Assembly: GCA_020638095.1 (NCBI GenBank)
Contig: JACKJF010000004.1
Location: 248,001 to 312,000 of the forward strand
Length of the DNA stretch: 64,000 nt
Direction of reading: 5' to 3'
From: Hyphomicrobiaceae bacterium
Lineage (GTDB): Bacteria > Pseudomonadota > Alphaproteobacteria > Rhizobiales > Devosiaceae
This document shows positions 56,566 to 64,000 of the stretch, piece after piece. The notes under the pieces are model-generated. The model was not told where the DNA came from. It saw only the letters and a program-made list of their open reading frames with translations, and ran no database searches. How positions within the stretch are numbered: position 1 is the first letter of the stretch; every line of letters starts with the position of its first letter. Position numbers and translations under genes: made by a program.

Positions 56566-57354
56566 ATGCTGATCGACAGTCACTGTCATCTTGATTTCGA
56601 CGTCCTAGCCGCCGACCGCGCCGGCATCCTTGCCCGCATGGCGGAAAACCAGGTGGCCGGTTGCGTCACGATTTCGACGCGTGTGCACCGGTTTGACGTC
56701 ATCACCTCTATCGCCGAGGCTTATGACAATGTCTGGTGTTCCGTCGGCACACATCCGCACAATGCCCACGAGGAACTCGATATCTCTGCCGAGGACCTGA
56801 TCCGGCTGGCCGAACATCCCAGATGTGTCGCGATCGGCGAAGCGGGTCTCGACTATCACTACGACTATTCGCCGCGCGACGCGCAGGCAGAGGGGTTCCG
56901 CCGCCACATTGCGGCCGCGCGGGAAACAGGACTTCCGCTGGTTATCCATGCCCGCTCAGCCGATGACGACGTTGCGATGATCCTGAAGGAAGAAATGGCG
57001 GTTGGCGCCTTTCCCTTCATCCTCCACTGTTTTTCCTCCGGGCTCGGTCTTGCCCGCACCGGTCTTGACCTCGGCGGCTACATCTCCTTCTCCGGCATCG
57101 TGACCTTCAAGAATGCTGCGGAAGTGCAGGAGGCCGCGCGCATCGCGCCGCTCGATCGCATCCTCGTCGAAACTGACGCGCCCTATCTCGCGCCAATCCC
57201 TCACCGTGGCCGGACCAATGAACCGGGGTTCGTCCGGCACACCGCCGAAATGGTCAGCGAGCTGCGTGGCCTTTCCTTCGACGCAATCGCCGAGGCGACC
57301 ACAGAAAATTTCTTTCGCCTGTTCTCAAAGGCAAAACTCGGCGGCCGCCCATGA
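56566..57354 (+). CDS. TatD family metal-dependent hydrolase
   Basis: TIM-barrel nuclease-like hydrolase of 262 residues. The metal ligands are seen as MLIDSHCHLD (H6, H8), GEAGLDYHYD (Glu and His), VIHARSADDD, ILHCFSSG and LVETDAPYLAPIPHRG. TatD-family proteins have 3'-5' DNase or D-amino-acyl-tRNA related activities; the substrate here is unknown. It starts 3 bases after metG and overlaps the next gene by 4 bases. Confidence 0.93.
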   Translation: MLIDSHCHLDFDVLAADRAGILARMAENQVAGCVTISTRVHRFDVITSIAEAYDNVWCSVGTHPHNAHEELDISAEDLIRLAEHPRCVAIGEAGLDYHYDYSPRDAQAEGFRRHIAAARETGLPLVIHARSADDDVAMILKEEMAVGAFPFILHCFSSGLGLARTGLDLGGYISFSGIVTFKNAAEVQEAARIAPLDRILVETDAPYLAPIPHRGRTNEPGFVRHTAEMVSELRGLSFDAIAEATTENFFRLFSKAKLGGRP

Positions 57355-58184
57355 CGGCAGCTAGCCGGATAGTCGCGACGATTCTTGGTTGCGCCTCGTC
57401 CGGTGGCGTACCGCGCGTCGGCGGAAACTGGGGAACGTGCGATCCCGACAACCCGCGCAATCGGCGGCGGCGCTGCTCCCTTCTGCTGACCGGTACGACC
57501 GACGGGAAACCCGGCAAGACGCGCGTACTGATCGATACCGGCGTTGACATGCGTGAGCAGTTGCTCGACGAAAACGTGGAGCATCTTGACGCGGTTTTTT
57601 ATACGCATGAACACGCCGACCACACGCACGGCATAGACGACCTTCGCGCCTTCGCCCTCAGCATGCGCCGCCGCGTGCCGGTGTTTTACGAAGGGCGGAC
57701 CGGCAAGCGCCTGTTTGAATCGTTTGGCTACTGCTTTCGCTCGGCGCCCGACAGCCCCTATCCGCCCATTCTTGATGGCCGGGAAATCGAGGCAGGACAA
57801 GACGTCACCATCGAAGGCGAGGGGGGCGCCATTACCCTGCTACCCCTAACCCAGATCCATGGCCACATTACGAGCCTCGGTTTTCGGGTGCAGAACCTGA
57901 TGTATTCCTGCGATCTCAGCAGCATTCCCCCGGAAACCGAGCCCGGTCTCGCCCACCTGCGAACCTGGATTGTCGATGCCCTCCGGCCGGTGCCGCACCC
58001 GAGCCACTTTTCGCTGACCGATGCGCTCGAATGGATCGGCCGCATCCGCCCGCAACAGGCCATCCTGACCAACCTTCACGTTGACATGGACTATGAATGG
58101 GTCTCGGCCACCACGCCGGCCCATGTCGAACCGGCCTATGACGGACTGCAGGTCGATTGCGCGACCGGCGAACGCATCGCCTGA
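57351..58184 (+). CDS. MBL-fold metallo-hydrolase (PhnP-like)
   Basis: A 277-residue metallo-beta-lactamase-fold hydrolase. The N-terminal ILGCASSGGVPRVGGNWG and RRRCSLLL are typical of the PhnP-like/cyclic phosphodiesterase branch. Metal-binding motif THEHADHTHG (THxHxDH) is followed by His in TQIHGHITSLGF, Asp in MYSCDLSSIP and a final His in LTNLHVDMDY. The physiological substrate is not known. It is the last gene of the rlpA-to-metG operon in this window. Confidence 0.9.
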   Translation: MTAASRIVATILGCASSGGVPRVGGNWGTCDPDNPRNRRRRCSLLLTGTTDGKPGKTRVLIDTGVDMREQLLDENVEHLDAVFYTHEHADHTHGIDDLRAFALSMRRRVPVFYEGRTGKRLFESFGYCFRSAPDSPYPPILDGREIEAGQDVTIEGEGGAITLLPLTQIHGHITSLGFRVQNLMYSCDLSSIPPETEPGLAHLRTWIVDALRPVPHPSHFSLTDALEWIGRIRPQQAILTNLHVDMDYEWVSATTPAHVEPAYDGLQVDCATGERIA

Positions 58185-58221
58185 TCGACCGGCCGAATAG
58201 ATTTCCCGCTTCTTGAATGGG

Positions 58222-58647
58222 CTACCAGTGCGCTACGCGGTCGCGACCGACGAACTGGGCGCTCTCGCCCGTATATTCGAATAGCTCGATTTTCACGCCG
58301 TTCGGGTCGGTTATCCAGCTCTGCCAGGTGTCGTCGCACCCGATGGACTTGTCGCGCGCCGCCACGCCCTGCGCCCGGATATGGGCGATCGCGTCATCCA
58401 TGTTGCTGACCTCGTAGCAGATGTGATTGATCTGGTTGTCTTCCGAAAAGGCCGAAGTGTCCTTGTGAAAGACCTCGAGAAAGGTGCGTCCGCCGGCATC
58501 GAGATAGTAGCCGAACACCTTTCCGTCGCGCGTGAAATTGAACTTTTTTTCGAACCCAAGCGTCCGTCGGTACCACTCTGCCGTTTCGTCGATATCGTGC
58601 GCGAAAATGCAGACATGGGCGACCTGTTTGACAATTGGCGCGTTCAT
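58222..58647 (-). CDS. VOC family protein (glyoxalase I-like)
   Basis: A 141-residue vicinal-oxygen-chelate protein. The metal ligand quartet expected for glyoxalase I-like folds is present: H11 (AHVCIFAHD), E58 (TFLEVF), H75 (INHICYEV) and E121 (KIELFEYT). Two beta-alpha-beta-beta-beta modules are evident, with SWITDPNGVKIELFEY as the second signature. True lactoylglutathione lyase activity is not certain; dioxygenase or epimerase relatives share the fold. It stands alone on the minus strand between plus-strand genes. Confidence 0.85.
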   Translation of the reverse strand: MNAPIVKQVAHVCIFAHDIDETAEWYRRTLGFEKKFNFTRDGKVFGYYLDAGGRTFLEVFHKDTSAFSEDNQINHICYEVSNMDDAIAHIRAQGVAARDKSIGCDDTWQSWITDPNGVKIELFEYTGESAQFVGRDRVAHW

Positions 58648-58874
58648 TCTTCCCCCTCGGTGTTCAGTCTCAAATGGCTGGTATTATCGTTCACACGAGC
58701 GATATTGATATGATTTTCGATGCCCCTTGGCAAGCACGGCATCGGTCGATGCAGGTCCGAATGAAGCAGAAGGTTGAACGAGATGTGCCGCGCCTTGCGC
58801 TCGGCCCGGAGCTGGTCTAGTCGGCGCCGAGACCGTTCCGAGTCAGAATCGCGGGGTCAAAGCGAGAGGTTGAA

Positions 58875-59456
58875 ATGCGTATCTGTGTGTTCTGTGGATC
58901 CCGGCCCGGAAATTCCGGCGTCTTTGCCGACGCGGCGCGCAAGCTCGGCGCGGCCATGGCCGCGGCAGACATCGATCTTGTTTATGGTGGCGGTCACGTG
59001 GGCCTGATGGGCATCGTCGCCGATGCCGTGCTTGCCAACGGGGGTCGGGTCTATGGCGTCATTCCCCAGGCCCTGGCGGAAAAGGAACTGGCGCACGACC
59101 GGCTGACCGAGCTCTTTGTCGTCAAGAACATGCATGAGCGCAAGATGAAGATGGCCGAACTCTCGGACGCCTTCATTGCCATGCCTGGCGGCATCGGCAC
59201 GCTCGAAGAAATCTTTGAACAGTGGACCTGGCTGCAGCTCTCCATCCACGACAAACCGAGCGCGTTCCTGAATGTCGGCGGATATTACGACCCCCTCCGG
59301 CAAATGATTTCCGGCATGACCGAGGCCGGGTTTCTCACTGCCGAACACGCAGCAATGGTGCGCTTCGAATCTGAATTCGAATCGATCTTTGAAACGTTCA
59401 AAACCTTCCATGCGCCAGAACCCAAGTGGGTCGGCCTGGCGGGACCAAAGGCCTGA
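58875..59456 (+). CDS. LOG family Rossmann protein (TIGR00730, cytokinin nucleoside 5'-monophosphate phosphoribohydrolase-like)
   Basis: A 193-residue cytoplasmic protein of the LOG (Lonely Guy) family, which splits the N-glycosidic bond of nucleoside monophosphates. The start MRICVFCGSRPGNSG, the segment LVYGGGHVGLMGIVADA and the catalytic/phosphate motif MPGGIGTLEEIFEQWTW (PGGxGTxxE) are complete. It may release free cytokinin bases or recycle AMP-type nucleotides. It is convergent with the cupredoxin-like gene. The 227-base region before it (58648-58874) shows no gene. Confidence 0.92.
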   Translation: MRICVFCGSRPGNSGVFADAARKLGAAMAAADIDLVYGGGHVGLMGIVADAVLANGGRVYGVIPQALAEKELAHDRLTELFVVKNMHERKMKMAELSDAFIAMPGGIGTLEEIFEQWTWLQLSIHDKPSAFLNVGGYYDPLRQMISGMTEAGFLTAEHAAMVRFESEFESIFETFKTFHAPEPKWVGLAGPKA

Positions 59457-59497
59457 TCTGACGCGCGAGTGTGCTCCGCGCGTTCGCTAGGACGTCG

Positions 59498-59995
59498 CTA
59501 TTTGACCGTGAGCAGGGTCCACATGCCCGCGGCGTAGTGGCCGGGCAGGTTGCAGTAGAGAATGTAGGTGCCTGCGTCGAGATTGACAGTCAACGAACCA
59601 GATTCTCCCGGATCGAGCTCGGAGACTTCGCCGGGACCTTCAACCGCTTCCTCGTCCACTTCGTTTTCTTCGGCGTTGAAGGGCAATGGTTTGGTCACAT
59701 CATCGATGTGGGCCAGAACCATTTCGTGGATCGTATCCGTCGACACGTTCGTAACGTCAAAGGTGATCTGGCCTGCTGCCACCGTGTCGGTGGACACGCG
59801 TATTCCCATCGTTGCGTTTGACATGTCGTTACCGTGGGCCATCGCTAGGCCCATGTCTGTCGGCATCTCCGTTTCTGCTCCCGAATCCCAAAGCTCGACC
59901 GTGATCGTTTCGTCGGCCCACGCAAAGTGCGTGCCTAGCAACAATCCCGCCACGGCGGCGGTACCAATCGCCAATTTCTTGAGTTTCTTGTGCAT
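59498..59995 (-). CDS. Secreted cupredoxin-like protein
   Basis: A 165-residue exported protein with a signal peptide (LAIGTAAVAGLLLGTHFAWA). The mature chain has a cupredoxin beta-sandwich with all four type-1 copper ligands in order: H90 (TIHEMV), C148 and H153 (YCNLPGHY), and M158 (AAGMWT). An acidic insertion (about 106-128, with EENEVDEEAVEG) precedes the ligand loop. It probably binds copper and carries electrons or handles copper in the periplasm. AAGGGAGAAAG precedes the ATG at 59995. Confidence 0.87.
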   Translation of the reverse strand: MHKKLKKLAIGTAAVAGLLLGTHFAWADETITVELWDSGAETEMPTDMGLAMAHGNDMSNATMGIRVSTDTVAAGQITFDVTNVSTDTIHEMVLAHIDDVTKPLPFNAEENEVDEEAVEGPGEVSELDPGESGSLTVNLDAGTYILYCNLPGHYAAGMWTLLTVK

Positions 59996-60083
59996 GACGC
60001 TTTCTCCCTTTTCAGAGCGTTCCGGAGCGTCGCGGCCGCGAGGCCCCTGCAAACACAATCATCGGTTCCTGACACCAACCTGA

Positions 60084-61462
<1,379 letters not shown>

Positions 61463-61463
<1 letters not shown>

Positions 61464-61834
61464 TGGACGATTTTTTCAAGTTTGAAGTCCGCAACGGCCT
61501 GAACTTTGCGATCGTCGCCGACGGCACCTTTCGCCTTGGCCAGCCAGGCACGGTGGAGGACCTGATTGGCAACGGCTACGGGACCGGCGCAGACTATCTT
61601 GTTGTCCCCCGGGCATGTCTTGACGCTGAATTCTGCAGGTTGCGCAACGGCATGCTTGGCGAGGTTACACAGAAACTGATCAATTATGGGCTTTCGGTCG
61701 TCTTTCTCGGCGACTTCTCCGCGGAAATTGCCGGAAGCAATGCTTTTCGCGATTATGTCCGCGAGGCCAACAAGGGCCGTCGGCTCCTGTTTCTGGCAAG
61801 CCTTGACGACGTGCCGCCGGCGCGAGTCCGATAG
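61463..61834 (+). CDS. DUF4180 protein
   Basis: A 123-residue cytoplasmic protein of unknown function. It contains DLIGNGYGTGADYLVVPRAC, LNAEFC-like LDAEFCRLRNGMLGEVTQKL and FLGDFSAEIAGSNAFRDYVRE, the pattern of DUF4180 proteins. The start overlaps the eno stop (TGATG), so it is probably made from the eno transcript. No catalytic residues can be named. Confidence 0.78.
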
Positions 61835-61854
61835 CCACGTGGAGGCGAGGCCCG

Positions 61855-62046
61855 ATGCGCAAGATCAACGCGGACTGGCACCGTGCCAATCCCATGCCAA
61901 AGAACCCGAGTCCCGAACAACGGATCGATTGGCATTTGCGCCATGCGGTCAACTGCGAGTGCCGCGGCATTCCCGCCGGCATTCTGAGGCTCATGCAGGC
62001 CCGCGGCATCCCGGCGCCGGAAGGCTACGACTTTTCCCGGAAGTGA
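61855..62046 (+). CDS. Small conserved protein of unknown function
   Basis: A 63-residue protein, MRKINADWHRANPMPKNP at the start, then EQRIDWHLRHAVNCECRGIP. It has a His-rich and two-Cys centre (H28, H31 region with CEC) that could bind a metal. GGAGGCGAGG precedes the ATG at ideal spacing. Similar short proteins occur between eno and the FtsB-like gene in related bacteria, as far as I recall. It follows the DUF4180 gene by 20 bases. Confidence 0.72.
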   Translation: MRKINADWHRANPMPKNPSPEQRIDWHLRHAVNCECRGIPAGILRLMQARGIPAPEGYDFSRK

Positions 62047-62158
62047 CACTCCGCGGCCACCCGGTTCGTTTCGACATTGCGTTCGGAAGTGCTGGCATCA
62101 ACCCCGCGTTAAGCCTCAATGGATAGACTTCGGCAACGTCACGCTGAGCGCCGCAGTC

Positions 62159-62476
62159 ATGTCCACGCGTCTTCGCCGCCCCTCCATCATCAGGCAGCTA
62201 TCGATCACTGTTCTGCTGATCGCCTTTCAGGCCTATCTCGGCTACAGCCTCCTGCATGGACAGTACGGCTTGAAGGGCCAGGAACAACTGCGTCAGGATA
62301 TCGTTGAACTCGAAGCCGAACGCGCGCTGCTCAACACGCAGGTCGACGACCTTCGCCACCACCTGTCGCTGCTCGATCCGGCCCGCCTCGATCCGGACCT
62401 GATCACCGAATTGGCCCGTAGTCAGCTGTCGATGGCACATGAAAACGAAATTCTCGTTTCGGTGGCCCAAAACTAG
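62159..62476 (+). CDS. ftsB: FtsB/DivIC-family septum formation initiator
   Basis: A 105-residue bitopic division protein that bridges FtsL and FtsQ in the divisome. A short basic N-terminus is followed by one membrane helix (about 14-32, LSITVLLIAFQAYLGYSLL) and the characteristic YGLKGQEQLRQDI. A periplasmic coiled coil follows (VELEAERALLNTQVDDLRHH). The position after eno and before pdhA is the standard place for ftsB in this order. Confidence 0.85.
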   Translation: MSTRLRRPSIIRQLSITVLLIAFQAYLGYSLLHGQYGLKGQEQLRQDIVELEAERALLNTQVDDLRHHLSLLDPARLDPDLITELARSQLSMAHENEILVSVAQN

Positions 62477-62573
62477 CACATCGGATCAAATCAAGCCGGA
62501 ACCAGATTTCAGTTAAGCAGCAAAATAGACAATATTACAATTAGTTAGCGCTGTGATTTTTCAAACTCAGCGT

Positions 62574-62602
62574 TTGCCTTGTTTTCGCTTTTCCCCTATC
62601 AT
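62574..62602 (+). promoter_or_regulatory. Candidate promoter of pdhA
   Basis: TTGCCT (62574-62579) and TATCAT (62597-62602) are separated by exactly 17 bases, in the AT-rich 170-base gap before pdhA. Four of six positions match in each hexamer. A transcript from here would have a leader of roughly 40 bases. Confidence 0.42.
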
Positions 62603-62646
62603 CACGACATTCTGCCGCACACGGCAGCTCGATCTGGAGTGAGGCC

Positions 62647-63702
62647 ATGGCCCGAGCCGCAGCGTCCGCCAAACCGGCACGCACCGCGCCCAAGCGCAAA
62701 CCCGCCACCAACGCGGTAAAGGGCGACAATGCGCCGGTTTTCACCAGGGACGAAGAACTCCACGCCTATCGCGAAATGCTTCTGATCCGGCGGTTCGAGG
62801 AAAAATCCGGCCAGCTCTACGGCATGGGCGAAATCGGCGGCTTCTGTCACCTCTATATCGGCCAGGAAGCCGTGGTGACCGGCGTGCAGATGGCCGCGCG
62901 CCCGACGGATCGATCGATCACCGGTTATCGCGACCACGGGCACATGCTGGCCGTCGGCATGGATCCCAACGGCATCATGGCCGAACTGACCGGGCGCGCC
63001 GCCGGCCTCTCCAAGGGCAAGGGCGGCTCGATGCACATGTTCTCGACCGAGAAGCGCTTTTACGGCGGCAATGGCATCGTTGGCGCCCAGGCGAGCCTCG
63101 GGACGGGGTTGGCTTTCGCCGCCAAATATCGCGGCGATGATGAGGTGGCGCTGGTTTACTTCGGCGATGGAGCTTCCAATCAGGGGCAGGTTTACGAGAG
63201 CTTCAACATGGCCAAGCTCTGGAAGCTTCCGGTCGTCTACATCGTCGAGAACAACCGCTATGCCATGGGCACGTCGCTTGAGCGCGGGTCGTCGCAGACC
63301 GACCTCAGCCAGCGCGGCGCGAGCTTCAATATTCCAGGCGAACAGGTGGATGGCATGGACGTCCGTTTCGTCCGGGACGCCGCCGCCCGCGCCATCGAGC
63401 ATGCCCGGTCCGGCAAGGGTCCGTACATTCTTGAAATGCTGACCTACCGCTATCGCGGGCACTCCATGTCCGACCCGGCCAAATACCGCTCGAAGGACGA
63501 GGTGCAGACCATGCGCGCCGAGCACGACCCGATCGAACAGGTCAAGGCCCGCATCCTTGCCAGCAAATATGCCTCCGAGGACGATTTGAAGTCGGTCGAA
63601 AAAAACGTCCGCGATATCGTCACCAAGGCCGCCGACTTCGCCACCGCTGCGCCCTATCCCGATCCGTCCGAACTTTGGACGGATGTGGTGCTTTCGGCCT
63701 GA
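62647..63702 (+). CDS. pdhA: Pyruvate dehydrogenase E1 component subunit alpha
   Basis: Thiamine-diphosphate subunit of the pyruvate dehydrogenase complex, which makes acetyl-CoA. The 351-residue protein has a basic Ala/Lys-rich N-terminal extension (1-33). The conserved part starts AYREMLLIRRFEEKSGQLYG. It also has the family segments GQEAVVTGVQMA and YRDHGHMLAVG. The ThDP-binding motif GDGASNQGQVYESFNMAKL (from about residue 173) ends in VENNRYAMG. The phosphorylation-loop region YRGHSMSDPAKYR is present. The beta subunit is expected beyond the window. Confidence 0.96.
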   Translation: MARAAASAKPARTAPKRKPATNAVKGDNAPVFTRDEELHAYREMLLIRRFEEKSGQLYGMGEIGGFCHLYIGQEAVVTGVQMAARPTDRSITGYRDHGHMLAVGMDPNGIMAELTGRAAGLSKGKGGSMHMFSTEKRFYGGNGIVGAQASLGTGLAFAAKYRGDDEVALVYFGDGASNQGQVYESFNMAKLWKLPVVYIVENNRYAMGTSLERGSSQTDLSQRGASFNIPGEQVDGMDVRFVRDAAARAIEHARSGKGPYILEMLTYRYRGHSMSDPAKYRSKDEVQTMRAEHDPIEQVKARILASKYASEDDLKSVEKNVRDIVTKAADFATAAPYPDPSELWTDVVLSA

Positions 63703-63712
63703 GGCGGCACCG

Positions 63713-64000
63713 ATGGGGCGGGTCGTTCACTTCGAGATTCACGCCGACGACCCCCAGCGGGCCATCGCGTTTTATGAAACCGTATTCGGCTGGACGTTCC
63801 AGGAGTTCGTGCCGGGCTATTACTGGCTCGCGACCACCGGGCCCGACGACAAGCCGGGCATCAACGGCGGCCTGGTGCCGCGCAAGGCGGGTCAGACCGG
63901 CAGCATGGTGGCGGCCTACATCTGCACCATCGAAGTCGACGACATCGACATGACGATCGAAAGGTTCCGGAAGGAAGGCGGCGTCGAAGCCGTCGCTCGC
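63713..64000 (+). CDS. VOC family protein, partial (cut by window end)
   Basis: The first 96 codons of a glyoxalase/bleomycin-resistance-like protein, MGRVVHFEIHADDPQRAIAF followed by YETVFGWTFQEF. H7 and the DDPQRAIAFYETVFGW pattern are typical of the first module of stand-alone VOC proteins of about 120-130 residues. It starts 10 bases after pdhA in the position where pdhB is usually found. The 3' end is outside the window. Confidence 0.8.
   Translation, partial: MGRVVHFEIHADDPQRAIAFYETVFGWTFQEFVPGYYWLATTGPDDKPGINGGLVPRKAGQTGSMVAAYICTIEVDDIDMTIERFRKEGGVEAVAR

Noticed and set aside
59457-59497. An inverted repeat (CGCGCGAG with CTCCGCGCG) between the LOG and cupredoxin genes as a bidirectional terminator
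   Set aside because: The stem is imperfect and neither strand has a following T-run.

Overview
The window looks like chromosomal core DNA from an alphaproteobacterium of the order Hyphomicrobiales (Rhizobiales); a Devosiaceae-like member is possible but not provable from sequence alone. The grounds are the high GC content, the long collinear block erpA/xthA, dgt, argS, SPOR protein, scpAB, tatABC, serS, surE, nlpD-like, DUF815 ATPase, yajC, secDF, Mth938-like, phytoene-synthase-like, trmFO, which is typical of that order, and two alphaproteobacterial LexA boxes of the form GAAC-N7-GAAC. I see no insertion sequences, prophage genes, CRISPR arrays or integrases. One tRNA gene, tRNA-Ser(UGA), is present at 42742-42831.

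Layout. 1-5.7 kb: valS, ilvD and an ExoR-like Sel1-repeat periplasmic protein. 5.7-8.1 kb: xthA and erpA on the minus strand, divergent from a dNTPase gene. 8.2-20.2 kb: argS, a SPOR protein, scpA, scpB, an orphan ABC ATPase, tatABC, serS, surE and an NlpD-like lipoprotein, closed by strong terminators. 20.3-29.4 kb: a DUF815 ATPase (minus), then yajC, secDF, an Mth938-like protein, an NDUFAF6-like protein, a DUF4153 membrane protein, trmFO (minus) and a glutathione S-transferase. 29.5-30.0 kb: two small minus-strand genes, one a DUF1127 protein. 30.2-35.1 kb: uvrA and ssb, each with its own SOS box, separated by an AlkB-type monooxygenase gene. 35.2-42.7 kb: a periplasmic protein, gyrA, a HAD phosphatase, a ubiH-type hydroxylase, a TerC protein and a quinone reductase. 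42.7-45.2 kb: tRNA-Ser and the 5-oxoprolinase genes pxpBCA.

45.1-50.8 kb is the most interesting part. It is one minus-strand operon encoding a split cobalamin-dependent methionine synthase: a homocysteine methyltransferase, a corrinoid protein, a DUF1638 protein, a small 'virulence factor' family protein, a methyltetrahydrofolate methyltransferase and a 2Fe-2S/ASKHA corrinoid reactivator. A perfect 20-bp palindrome covers its promoter. The three enzymes that must each meet the corrinoid protein end in similar arginine-rich tails, while the corrinoid protein begins with a strongly acidic segment. This suggests electrostatic docking of the divided enzyme, which is my inference.

50.9-58.2 kb is a cell-wall and replication operon: rlpA, a D,D-carboxypeptidase, tmk, holB, metG, tatD and an MBL-fold hydrolase. 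58.2-64.0 kb holds a VOC protein, a LOG-family protein, a cupredoxin-like protein, eno, a DUF4180 protein, a small conserved protein, ftsB, pdhA and the start of a second VOC gene cut by the window edge.
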